From a virus, in IMG/VR virus record IMGVR_UViG_3300022594_000032, positions 1 to 22,040 of that record: 22,040 nt of DNA; one strand, 5' to 3'. Shown piece after piece: positions 8,537-16,069 of the stretch. Both the position numbers and the translations under genes were made by a program. How positions within the stretch are numbered: position 1 is the stretch's first letter; every line of letters begins with the position of its first letter. The notes below the pieces were generated by a model. The model was not told the DNA's origin. It worked only from the letters and a program-made list of their open reading frames with translations, and searched no databases.

Positions 8537-9861
8537 TGCCGTTTTTTCTTGATGGTGAGCCAACGCCTTCTGAATTATCAGAATCGATTAACTATTTGCT
8601 AAGTAACTTTACGCAAAATGTATCTGCCGATCCTGCAACAGGACAAATTATTGGTCCAGCAGGAAGCGTCAACGGTTATTTATACAAATACATGTTTGTT
8701 AAATATGCCGATAGCTTTGATGGCACTGTTAACTTTAGTAACTCGCCAACCAATAGGTCCTATTATGGACTGCGTAATTCAGATAGTTCTACAGAGTCTA
8801 CTAACCCTGCCGATTATTTGTGGACCAAGGTTACACCTGCTTTTGGTACAACTTACTTTCTCTACTACCTAACCTCTGGTGGTCGCACTATTCAATTCCA
8901 AGTAGCTACATCTGTTCCTAATGCTGGATGGATTGTTGATGGTGGATCGGCTATTGATTTAGACATTACCAATGCTACTAATGCTGTGGCTAATTTTGTA
9001 ATTATTCGTACACCAAATAATTCTACTGCTCCAACGAATGCTGAAGTTGTTTCTGCAATTGGTAGAACTCCAATATCTGGGGACCTTGCTACTATTAATT
9101 ACAACAGCGGATTGTCTTCTGTTCAATACAAATATACAACTGGATGGACATTTTTCCAAAAGTACATTACCGCTGACATTGTCCAGGCATCTGTTTTATC
9201 TGCGTTTACTGCAAATTTAGGAACAGTTACTGCGGGAGAATTAACTATAGGTTCTTCTCCAACAATTAGTGGCACAACAATGACTGGCGCAGGGACACAT
9301 TTGTATAGTGATGGCAGATTTGCTATGGGAAATTCAACTGCAAACATAACATTTAATGGAACTGTTGCCACATTAAATGGTTTTACAAATGCTCCTCAGA
9401 CTACAACTGCTTCTTCTAATCCATTTGCTAGTACTGTAACTATTGCCACATTAACGTTATCAAGAACTGGAACTACATTATTTTGTTTTGATGGCCTTAT
9501 TTCTATTACAGATAGTGGTACTACTAGTATTCCAGCATTAAGATATGTTGCTAATGGTGCATTAAATATTGATCTAGTAAATTCATCTAATGTTATTTTG
9601 TATACCATGCAATTAAGTTATGGTGGCGCATCAGTTTTACAAAGTTATGTTTCAGGAGTTGTTGGAAGAAACGCAGCATCAATTTATAGACAACCTTTGG
9701 CTGCTTCATACCCAATATCTTTAACTCCTGATACATACACTATTAAAGCAACAGCAGGCGCAACGAGAAGAGATGGTTCTGGTGTTGATATAGGTCCAGC
9801 TTCTGGCGCATCGTCAGTCAATTTATATGCCAATGTTTCATTATTCCAAGTAGCAGCATAA
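8536..9861 (+). CDS. Tail fibre / tail-tip protein
   Basis: 441 residues, starting within the previous stop (TAATG). The N-terminal part is FFLDGEPTPSELSESINYLL, then an NGYLYKYMFVKYADSFDG segment and SYYGLRNSDSS. Around residue 211 comes ITADIVQASVLSAFTANLG with TVTAGELTIGS. This resembles the DUF1983-type segment in which short helices precede fibre repeats in phage tail-tip proteins. The C-terminal 150 residues are a beta jelly-roll-like domain (TLSRTGTTLFCFDGLISITDS...). It follows the nozzle, so it probably attaches to it as a fibre or needle-like extension. The exact role is inferred. Confidence 0.55.
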   Translation: MPFFLDGEPTPSELSESINYLLSNFTQNVSADPATGQIIGPAGSVNGYLYKYMFVKYADSFDGTVNFSNSPTNRSYYGLRNSDSSTESTNPADYLWTKVTPAFGTTYFLYYLTSGGRTIQFQVATSVPNAGWIVDGGSAIDLDITNATNAVANFVIIRTPNNSTAPTNAEVVSAIGRTPISGDLATINYNSGLSSVQYKYTTGWTFFQKYITADIVQASVLSAFTANLGTVTAGELTIGSSPTISGTTMTGAGTHLYSDGRFAMGNSTANITFNGTVATLNGFTNAPQTTTASSNPFASTVTIATLTLSRTGTTLFCFDGLISITDSGTTSIPALRYVANGALNIDLVNSSNVILYTMQLSYGGASVLQSYVSGVVGRNAASIYRQPLAASYPISLTPDTYTIKATAGATRRDGSGVDIGPASGASSVNLYANVSLFQVAA

Positions 9862-9869
9862 GGATAAGT

Positions 9870-10157
9870 ATGGGTTATTCAGCACAAGTACAACAAAGTC
9901 CTAACCAGCAATCTGGCAAAGGATCAGCAGCACCATATAACCCACCACAAGCGGGTATGGTTCAAGGACCTGCACCTACTGATGGAGTTGGTGGACAAAC
10001 ACCACAACCGATGGGCAAGGGTGGTAACTATCAATCAAACGCAACATCAGGACAACCACAAATGGGTGCGCCTAATGCATACCCAAATACTGTAGGACAG
10101 TGGGATAATACGCAACAACAGTTACCCAAGGCGGGTAGCGGGAAAGGTAAGGCTTAA
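9870..10157 (+). CDS. Low-complexity Gln/Gly/Pro-rich hypothetical protein
   Basis: 95 residues, dominated by Gln, Gly, Pro, Asn and Ser, with Lys near the end (KAGSGKGKA), and expected to be disordered. There is no membrane segment and no catalytic motif. AAGGA at 9860-9864, fused to the previous stop, gives a clear ribosome site. It opens the group of probable internal virion proteins and lies 2 bases before the next gene. It may be a disordered virion or scaffold-like protein. No function is recognised. Confidence 0.55.
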   Translation: MGYSAQVQQSPNQQSGKGSAAPYNPPQAGMVQGPAPTDGVGGQTPQPMGKGGNYQSNATSGQPQMGAPNAYPNTVGQWDNTQQQLPKAGSGKGKA

Positions 10158-10159
10158 TT

Positions 10160-10870
10160 ATGGGTTCCTCCAAAGGTAGTTCGTCAACACAGACGGAAAT
10201 GTCGCCTGAACAAAGACAGGCAGTACAAGCACAAACTAATTTCCTTACAGGTACAGCATTTCCTGCTTACCAAAATACTATTGCTCAGGCCAAAGACGTA
10301 TATGGACAAACGGCTGGAAATGCAATTAATGCTGCAAACAATGCAACAAATGTTGCTCAACAAACTGGTGGATTACAACAGGCCGCTGGTAGTGCTGGTT
10401 TATTAGGCGGAATGGCTGGTTTGGCTTCTTTGTTTGGACCACAGTACAAAGAACAGCAAGTACAAGCCGCATTACAAGCAGGTCGTGAAACATCACGTGA
10501 AGCCCTTGGCGCTCAGAATGCTATGTACGGTGGGGCGGGTGGATTAGGTTCCGCACGTCAAGCACTTGCTGACACCAATCTTTCAAGTCTTAATGCACAA
10601 CGACAAGCCACCGCAGCAGCAAATGCTTCAGCAGGTGTAGAAGCAAATCGTGCAGCCGCAGCCAATCAACTTGCTACTCTTGGTCAAACAGGATTACAAA
10701 ACGCTAATCAAGCCGCAGCCGCGCAGATTGGTTACGCTGGAACACCTCAAGATGTGTTGGCTAAATACGCATCTGTTATTTACGGCACACCACAAGCCTC
10801 TACTACGCCCAACTTTGCTGGTACTCAAAGTTCTAGAACATCTGGCAAGAGTAGCGGTATTAGTTTGTAA
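10160..10870 (+). CDS. Probable internal virion / DNA-ejection protein
   Basis: 236 residues, extremely Ala/Gln/Gly-rich and mostly helical. It opens with a Ser-rich segment (MGSSKGSSSTQTEMSPEQRQ). There is a hydrophobic Gly-rich stretch at about 78-93 (SAGLLGGMAGLASLFG). Then comes a helix and GGAGGLGSARQALADTNLSSL at 125-144, followed by long Ala-rich helices. This plan, a glycine-hinged GG.GSARQA loop between Ala-rich helices, is typical of phage internal proteins that leave the capsid ahead of the DNA and help it cross the envelope. The position after the tail genes fits. A structural adhesion protein remains possible. Confidence 0.5.
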   Translation: MGSSKGSSSTQTEMSPEQRQAVQAQTNFLTGTAFPAYQNTIAQAKDVYGQTAGNAINAANNATNVAQQTGGLQQAAGSAGLLGGMAGLASLFGPQYKEQQVQAALQAGRETSREALGAQNAMYGGAGGLGSARQALADTNLSSLNAQRQATAAANASAGVEANRAAAANQLATLGQTGLQNANQAAAAQIGYAGTPQDVLAKYASVIYGTPQASTTPNFAGTQSSRTSGKSSGISL

Positions 10871-10879
10871 GGAAACAAA

Positions 10880-11281
10880 ATGGCAGATACCTATCACCCT
10901 GGGATGGAGTTTCAAAGCTGGCGCAGTATGCCTCGTTTGCGCGATCAAATTGGTACGCCTATAGGAATGTTAATAGGTGGTGCTATAGACGCTTTATCAG
11001 GATCTAATGTTGGTTCTGACATCATGTCTAAGAAAAAAGTAGAAAACGCTGCTAACCCAGCAGATTTTGTAAGCAATTTAAATGTAATCCAACAACCAAT
11101 TGTTCCACCATCATATGCTGGACAAGGTAAATTTCCATCTGCATATCAAACTCAAGATGATTTAACTCAAGCATCGCCAGTTACCAATCAGTCATCGGGA
11201 TTACCAGCTTTGCCATCACTTAATACACAACCTAGTTTTGGTGGTTATCGCAAATTCCTTGATATGACACCATCGCAATAA
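10880..11281 (+). CDS. Hypothetical virion-associated protein
   Basis: 133 residues with AAGGA fused to the previous stop at 10868-10873. The N-terminus (HPGMEFQSWRSMPRLRDQIG) is followed by a short hydrophobic stretch, TPIGMLIGGAIDALSG at about 26-41. It continues as a Pro/Gln/Ser-rich, probably disordered, tail ending GGYRKFLDMTPSQ. The hydrophobic Gly-rich stretch resembles the membrane-active patches of ejection proteins, and the gene lies between two other candidates. I do not recognise the family. Confidence 0.5.
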   Translation: MADTYHPGMEFQSWRSMPRLRDQIGTPIGMLIGGAIDALSGSNVGSDIMSKKKVENAANPADFVSNLNVIQQPIVPPSYAGQGKFPSAYQTQDDLTQASPVTNQSSGLPALPSLNTQPSFGGYRKFLDMTPSQ

Positions 11282-11290
11282 GGATAAATT

Positions 11291-12790
11291 ATGGCTGAAC
11301 CAACAACAGGAATTGCTCCTACACAATTTACAGGCGGTATTACTGCGGTTGCTCCACCTGATTTTGGTAATGTAGATAAGACAATTAAAAGAACTCAAGA
11401 CTTCAATGCTTTAACTGACAGGATTAAAAGCCTGGGTGGTATAGATGCTCCAGAAAAAAGAATGGAGTTTGTTAAAGATTTTTCTCAATTGCAACCAGAA
11501 ACTAGTGTTCTTAAAGCAGTAGCTGCAAAAATGATGGGTGTGCCTGATGCGGGTTTAATTGCCACACAAGGACGCATTACAACTGTTCCAGAGTATGACG
11601 TAAATGGCAAACAGCTTACTGCACAATACGCACAAAACAATCCTAAAGTACCTTTAAAAGTATGGGATGAAAATGGTACGCCCATGTCATTAGATGAGTA
11701 CAAAAAACGTCAAGGCGGTCAATTTGCAACATATGCAGAAACACCTGCTGGACAAGCCAAAAAGATTGAAACAGAACTCAGAAAGAATGCATATGAGTCA
11801 GAAGCAGCGGCTACAAATGTGCAGTCTGCTGCGGCTATACCATTGTTGGATTTGCATAAACAACAACAAAAAGATTTACAAACATTATCAAAATTTGGCA
11901 TAACAAGCGATGATCTTACTAAACTAAGTTCATATAGTGCTGGCACTGTTTCTTACTCGCAGTCTTTAAGCGATGCTATTAATACATTAAAACAAGCTCA
12001 AGAAAACAAATCTAAAAAAGATGAGTTAACTAAGTCTGGTCAACTTGGTGTTGCTGCAAAAATATTAGAAGCAACTGGCAGAGTTTCTAAAGGTGAAGCT
12101 ACTTCTAAAAGTTCAAGTGATCTTGATCAATTACAAAAGCAACTTGGATCTGGCCAAAGTCTTGATTCACAATTTAGTCAAACTAAAAAAGAAGCTTTTG
12201 AATCTGCTTGGTACAAAAACTTGCCACCAGAAGCAAAATTGATTTATGAAAACACATTCCAAAGGGCGGCCAATATTGCTCAGCTAACAGGTGAAGCATC
12301 TAAATATGGTGACCTCAATATTGCGCCAAATCCTTACATGCCAGAAATTATTAAACAAGCTGGATCAGGTGAATTGCAATCTGTTCTTGGTCAGTTTAAA
12401 GCAGAGTCAACTCTTGCATTCCAAAAATGGCGTGAGTCACAAAAGTTCCCAGAAGGAAGTTTGCCTACGCCTGGCCAACTGCAATCTGCGTTTACTCGCA
12501 CAGACGAATACAGGGCATTAAAAGACAAGTATGCAAACATCATGGATGATGTTGAGGCTCGTTCTGTGGCAACTATTAAAGCTAACGAAGAGAAGAACAA
12601 GGGCAAAGGACCATCAGGCATATCTATGGGTTCATTAGAAGCAGGTTCTGCGTCTGGCAAACAAATGGAAGGAAAATCTGCAAAAAGAGAAGTTGCTCCT
12701 CCACCAGCAGTAAAACAAAAATCTTCTGAAGAAAGAGTAAGGGATTTAACTCAAAGCATTCTTAACAGCCTTAATCCTAATAAGAAGTGA
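11291..12790 (+). CDS. Large helical protein, probable internal virion / ejection protein
   Basis: 499 residues, with AAGGA fused to the previous stop. The N-terminus is Thr/Pro/Gly-rich (MAEPTTGIAPTQFTGGITAV), followed by helices to about 100 and a small beta segment (QGRITTVPEYDVNGKQLTAQ...VWDENGTPMSLDEYKKRQGG). A long helical, coiled-coil-prone region with many Lys, Gln and Glu follows. The C-terminus is disordered and Lys/Pro/Ser-rich, ending LTQSILNSLNPNKK. There is no enzymatic motif, such as a lytic transglycosylase. Size, helicity and location fit a second ejection protein. The function is inferred from context only. Confidence 0.5.
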   Translation: MAEPTTGIAPTQFTGGITAVAPPDFGNVDKTIKRTQDFNALTDRIKSLGGIDAPEKRMEFVKDFSQLQPETSVLKAVAAKMMGVPDAGLIATQGRITTVPEYDVNGKQLTAQYAQNNPKVPLKVWDENGTPMSLDEYKKRQGGQFATYAETPAGQAKKIETELRKNAYESEAAATNVQSAAAIPLLDLHKQQQKDLQTLSKFGITSDDLTKLSSYSAGTVSYSQSLSDAINTLKQAQENKSKKDELTKSGQLGVAAKILEATGRVSKGEATSKSSSDLDQLQKQLGSGQSLDSQFSQTKKEAFESAWYKNLPPEAKLIYENTFQRAANIAQLTGEASKYGDLNIAPNPYMPEIIKQAGSGELQSVLGQFKAESTLAFQKWRESQKFPEGSLPTPGQLQSAFTRTDEYRALKDKYANIMDDVEARSVATIKANEEKNKGKGPSGISMGSLEAGSASGKQMEGKSAKREVAPPPAVKQKSSEERVRDLTQSILNSLNPNKK

Positions 12791-12797
12791 GTAAAAC

Positions 12798-13985
12798 ATG
12801 GCTGATCCAAAACCATATCATTTAAAAAACATAGATGTAGAAAATCTTGATCTAAGTCAACATGAGAAAGATTTCACACCTGAAGAGCTTGCCGCTGTTA
12901 AACAAGCTTTAATTGCTACTCGTAATGAGCATATTGCTAATTATGAAGCTTTGCCTATGTTGGATAAAGCAGGGATATATGCTCAAGAAAAATTTGGACA
13001 GGCCAGTGATTATGTCTCAGAAAATCCTGAAAAAGTAATATTGGGTCCTTTGGCTGTTCTTGGTGCTAAAGCAGTGGCAGATAAAGGTAGAGCAATATAT
13101 GGTTCTTTGCGTGAAAAAATGTCATCAGGTTCCGCTCCTACATTTGCACAAGAACTTGCTGCTGATCAAGCTGTAATTGATCAAGGTAAACAAGCTACAA
13201 CAAAGACTGGTCCTACTCCAGAAAATCCAACAACGCCATTGAACACTGAGGTTGGTAAGCCGCCTAAAGATATGAATTTGGTGGAGCAGTCAGAACAAAA
13301 CAAAATTAAAAACGAAATTGTTAATACTAAAAAGCAAGCTGAAACAGAAGGCGCTCCTCAGGGTTGGAGAAATCAATATTACAAAAATACAAAGAAAAAT
13401 CCTAATGGTCCAAATCCGTTAGGACCAGGCGCATTTAATTATGTGGCAAGCAATGTTGAACAAAAAGGCGTAGAAACACCAGAATTGGCTAGAAAGATTT
13501 GGGAAGAACAATACGGAACTAAAAACGTATCTTACGACCAAATGATGAAAGATTGGAGCGCTGCAAAACGTCCAGAAAAGCCAGCATCAATAGGAGTAAA
13601 GCCAGGTGGTTCTGGCGGTACACCAAAGTTTATTCCTGAATACATTAAAGGTAATGCTTCTTTAGGTGGAATGGGGTCTCTTGCGGTTATGGCTACGGCA
13701 CTTGGATTAGCTGGTTCAGAAAAAGGACAAGCGGCAATGGCTAAAGCAGCGAATGCAATTAAAGATATTGGATTTTCTCCAGACATTCTTACCAACAAAG
13801 CAGAAGAAATGGGACGTTTAGGCACAGGATATGTTACTGCTGGTAATCCTGTATACCGTAAAGAACTAGAACAAAAATTACAATCTACCAATGACCCTCA
13901 ATACAAAAAAGTTTTACAAGAAGAGTTAGCCAAGATTTCATCTTCTAGTAATAGCCCATACCGTTCAGTTCCACCACCAAAGTAA
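12798..13985 (+). CDS. Helical protein with Gly/Ala hydrophobic patches, probable ejection protein
   Basis: 395 residues. The N-terminal 60 residues are helical and acidic (EKDFTPEELAAVKQALIAT). A hydrophobic patch, VILGPLAVLGAKAVA, lies at about 80-94. The middle (110-280) is low-complexity and rich in Thr, Pro, Asn and Lys, with GWRNQYYKNTKKNPNGPNPLGPG. A second hydrophobic Gly/Ala patch lies at about 288-306 (SLGGMGSLAVMATALGLAG), and the end is Pro-rich. Two short membrane-active patches fit a protein that inserts in the host membrane during DNA entry. It follows the other candidates by 7 bases and precedes the holin by 3. The ribosome site is weak, so coupling from upstream is likely. 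Confidence 0.5.
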   Translation: MADPKPYHLKNIDVENLDLSQHEKDFTPEELAAVKQALIATRNEHIANYEALPMLDKAGIYAQEKFGQASDYVSENPEKVILGPLAVLGAKAVADKGRAIYGSLREKMSSGSAPTFAQELAADQAVIDQGKQATTKTGPTPENPTTPLNTEVGKPPKDMNLVEQSEQNKIKNEIVNTKKQAETEGAPQGWRNQYYKNTKKNPNGPNPLGPGAFNYVASNVEQKGVETPELARKIWEEQYGTKNVSYDQMMKDWSAAKRPEKPASIGVKPGGSGGTPKFIPEYIKGNASLGGMGSLAVMATALGLAGSEKGQAAMAKAANAIKDIGFSPDILTNKAEEMGRLGTGYVTAGNPVYRKELEQKLQSTNDPQYKKVLQEELAKISSSSNSPYRSVPPPK

Positions 13986-13988
13986 ATC

Positions 13989-14171
13989 ATGACACACGAA
14001 AACGAAACCGCAGGAGCAATCATCACCAAAGTAGCACCGCCAGTAAGTGTGTCGTTAGCGACCGTTTACGGCTTCCCAGTGAGTGAAATACTTGTTTGGG
14101 TTACTTTGATATACACCCTACTGATGATTGGTATCAAGCTATACCAGATCTACAAAGAAATAAAGAAGTAA
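13989..14171 (+). CDS. T7-type (class II) holin
   Basis: 60 residues. A polar N-terminus with Pro-Pro at 17-18 (KVAPPVSVSLATVYGFP) leads into one clear membrane segment, about 31-52 (VSEILVWVTLIYTLLMIGIK). A basic tail (LYQIYKEIKK) follows. Length, the VS-x-x-x-x-GF-P-x-S/N-E pattern before the membrane helix and the Lys-rich end resemble the T7 gp17.5 holin family. Holins collect in the inner membrane and open it at a set time so that the lysozyme can reach the wall. It heads the lysis region 1.4 kb before the endolysin. A second holin candidate lies nearer the endolysin. Confidence 0.7.
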   Translation: MTHENETAGAIITKVAPPVSVSLATVYGFPVSEILVWVTLIYTLLMIGIKLYQIYKEIKK

Positions 14172-14195
14172 GCCATTGATCCTTTCTCCCTCCTC

Positions 14196-14903
14196 ATGCT
14201 TGCCCAAGGGGCAGTCGGCTTTATTAAGTCGGGCTGTGCCATGCTCCACGAAGGGCGAATGGAGATTGAGAATGCTAAGAAGACAGTTGAAGGGGCTATT
14301 GGCGATGCAAAGGCTATTGCAAGTCAACTCACGGGTCTATGGTCGTGGATTAAAGGTTTATTTGGACAGAGTAGCGAGAAGCCAGCAGACAAGCCTGCTC
14401 CACTAGTCACCAAACAAAAAGTTGCAAAACAACAACAGTCTTATGAAGAACTAGAACTAAAACTAATAAGTGAGATTGGCGCAAACCTAGGGGTTTTGTT
14501 TGATACGCAACAACAAATCAACAACCATTATCTTGAACTAGAAGAGGAATCTAAGACCAACTACAACCCTGAGCAAAACACCAGCAAGAAAGCTATAGAG
14601 AGAGCGCTGATTGAATTGCAGATGGAGAAGTTGATGGAGCAGACTAGAGAAGCAATGGTGTATGCCCCAGCAGAATTAAAGGATTTGTATAGCAGATTCT
14701 TGAAGATGCATAACAAAATAGAGCAGGAGCAAGCTTGGGCAAGATCGGAAATGATTCGCAGAAATAGATTGGCTAGGTGGAAAAAAGAACAAGAAGAAAT
14801 CAGATGTATTGAATTGACTGGTGGAGTAATTGCTGTGACGTTTATATCTTTAATTTTTGGATGGATGATGTGGCAACTACGAAACTTGTCTGGTGGATTC
14901 TGA
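14196..14903 (+). CDS. Membrane-anchored coiled-coil protein of the lysis region
   Basis: 235 residues from ATG 14196. The N-terminus (LAQGAVGFIKSGCAML) is followed by a helix and WSWIKGLFG at about 48-56. The middle is long, charged and helical, with coiled-coil character (EELELKLISEIGANLG, KKAIERALIELQMEKLMEQT). A single membrane helix lies at about 208-227 (TGGVIAVTFISLIFGWMMWQ). No clear Shine-Dalgarno site precedes the ATG. The frame stays open upstream to an ATT at 14175 and would then begin with IDPFSLL. I recall similar phage proteins beginning (M)IDP..LL.LA, so the true start may be ATT 14175. It lies between two holin-like genes. Function unknown; a lysis or envelope role is inferred. 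Confidence 0.6.
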   Translation: MLAQGAVGFIKSGCAMLHEGRMEIENAKKTVEGAIGDAKAIASQLTGLWSWIKGLFGQSSEKPADKPAPLVTKQKVAKQQQSYEELELKLISEIGANLGVLFDTQQQINNHYLELEEESKTNYNPEQNTSKKAIERALIELQMEKLMEQTREAMVYAPAELKDLYSRFLKMHNKIEQEQAWARSEMIRRNRLARWKKEQEEIRCIELTGGVIAVTFISLIFGWMMWQLRNLSGGF

Positions 14904-15034
14904 TAGGGGTGGCTATATGTCTTATTGTTGGCGTGACATCAATGGCATATGTAGAAACTCTCTATATGAAGGCACAACTCAAACAGGAAATGAAAGAGTT
15001 GCGCAAACTTAAACGTGAACTAAAGGAAAAATGA
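14861..15034 (+). CDS. 57-residue membrane protein overlapping its neighbour
   Basis: It starts at ATG 14861 inside the end of the previous gene, with a 43-base overlap in another frame, and stops at TGA 15032-15034. The N-terminus (MDDVATTK) is short and followed by one strong membrane helix at about 9-31 (LVWWILIGVAICLIVGVTS). The cytoplasmic or periplasmic tail is charged and helical (KQEMKELRKLKRELKEK). The stop overlaps the next ATG as ATGA. The clear hydrophobic helix and the continuous coupling support a real gene. It may be a small antiholin- or spanin-like component, but it is shorter than usual i-spanins and the role is not established. Confidence 0.6.
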   Translation: MDDVATTKLVWWILIGVAICLIVGVTSMAYVETLYMKAQLKQEMKELRKLKRELKEK

Positions 15035-15561
15035 TGCTGACTTTACTATCGACACTGATGTCTTTCTTGATGGGTGGTTTACCAAAACTACTTGATTTCT
15101 TTCAAGATCGTGCTGACAAACAACATGAACTTGCCCTAGCCCAAATGCAGACTGAGCGCGAGTTGACCTTGAAGAAGGCTGGCTTGGAGTCTCAAGAGCA
15201 TATCGAGGCTATCCACCTGGACGAGATCAAGGTGCAGGCAGAGGTAGCTACCCAGCAGGCTAACGTAGCTATGGTCAACGCCAAAGTCCAAGAGCGCCAA
15301 GCACTGTATGCCCACGACATCGAGATCAGCAAGGGTGCGTCTTCATGGGTTATCAATGCCCGTGCAATGGTTCGTCCTACCCTGACCTACGGTATGTTCT
15401 TGCTTTTGGTCTTTGTAGATATTGCTGGTTTCTTGTATGCATGGCATAGCAATGTGCCATTTGGCGAGTGTTTAGACCAATTGTGGGACAACGATACTCA
15501 GTTGATCTGGGCATCGATTGTGGCTTTCTGGTTTGGTTCACAGGCATTTGAAAAGAAATGA
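15031..15561 (+). CDS. Holin-like protein of the 3TM type
   Basis: 176 residues. AAGGA at 15023-15027 is better spaced for the second ATG at 15034 than the first at 15031. A hydrophobic N-terminus (LLSTLMSFLMGGLPKLLDFF) is followed by a long charged helix (about 25-100: DKQHELALAQMQTERELTLK... ANVAMVNAKVQERQ). Two membrane helices lie at about 117-137 (LTYGMFLLLVFVDIAGFLYAW) and 157-171. This plan resembles the family described as the three-transmembrane holin of gene transfer agents (PF11351-like). It lies directly before the endolysin (ATGA overlap), as expected of a lysis partner. Confidence 0.65.
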   Translation: MMLTLLSTLMSFLMGGLPKLLDFFQDRADKQHELALAQMQTERELTLKKAGLESQEHIEAIHLDEIKVQAEVATQQANVAMVNAKVQERQALYAHDIEISKGASSWVINARAMVRPTLTYGMFLLLVFVDIAGFLYAWHSNVPFGECLDQLWDNDTQLIWASIVAFWFGSQAFEKK

Positions 15562-16037
15562 ACGTAAGCGCACGTTGTATTGAAGACATCAAGCATCACG
15601 AAGGGGTTCGGCAAAAGCCTTATCGTGATTCGGTGTATCTGTGGACGGTGGGTGTTGGCCATTTAATGTATGACTCGCAGGCTAAGTTGCCTGTTGATCA
15701 GCGGATGGCCATACAGTTGCGTCCTGAGGACAATCGCGTTTTTAGCATGGATGAAGTAGATGCAATTCTTAGAGCAGATTTGGCAAGGTTTGAACGTGGG
15801 GTCTCCTCTTTCTGTCCTGTCCCTCTTACACAAGGTCAGTTTGATGGCCTTGTTTCTTTTAGCTTTAACGTCGGTCTTGGAACACTCCAGCGTTCGACGC
15901 TTCGGCAGAAAGTACTTCGCGGGGATATTGAAGGGGCAGCGGACGAATTCTTAAAGTACACCAAAGCAGGTGGCAAAGAATTAAAAGGACTTGTGACTAG
16001 ACGCAAAGACGAACGTGCTTTGTTTCTTAGTTCATAA
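15558..16037 (+). CDS. Endolysin, T4-type lysozyme (glycoside hydrolase family 24)
   Basis: 159 residues, close to the usual length. The N-terminal catalytic triad has the T4 lysozyme spacing: Glu15 in HHEGVRQKPYRD, Asp24, and Thr30 in LWTVGVGH (E-8-D-5-T). It is followed by LTQGQFDGLVSFSFNVGLG at about 90-108 and the C-terminal GLVTRRKDERALFLSS. It cuts the N-acetylmuramic acid to N-acetylglucosamine bond of peptidoglycan. There is no signal peptide or signal-anchor helix, so it should stay in the cytoplasm until a holin opens the membrane. The ATG overlaps the holin-like gene's stop as ATGA. Confidence 0.92.
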   Translation: MNVSARCIEDIKHHEGVRQKPYRDSVYLWTVGVGHLMYDSQAKLPVDQRMAIQLRPEDNRVFSMDEVDAILRADLARFERGVSSFCPVPLTQGQFDGLVSFSFNVGLGTLQRSTLRQKVLRGDIEGAADEFLKYTKAGGKELKGLVTRRKDERALFLSS

Positions 16038-16054
16038 ATAAGTCATATTACCTT

Positions 16055-16069
16055 TGTCTAATACACGCC
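16055..16069 (+). promoter_or_regulatory. Possible -10 element for a leaderless transcript of the acetyltransferase
   Basis: TCTAAT at 16057-16062 matches the TATAAT consensus in five of six positions. A start about 7 bases downstream would fall at 16069-16070, on the ATG itself. A -35 hexamer at normal spacing is not evident (TTCATA at 16031 is 20 bases away). There is no Shine-Dalgarno site before the ATG, which would fit a leaderless message. This is a weak call. Confidence 0.2.

Noticed and set aside
1169-9861. Diversity-generating retroelement acting on the tail fibres
   Set aside because: No reverse transcriptase and no template/variable repeat pair is visible; the repeats in the fibre gene are structural modules.
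13532-13891. 119-residue minus-strand frame
   Set aside because: Antisense to the 395-residue virion gene with no start signal.
14176-14406. 76-residue frame overlapping the lysis-region protein
   Set aside because: Arg/Leu/Ser-rich out-of-frame product of the coding sequence; the 235-residue frame has the clear protein features.
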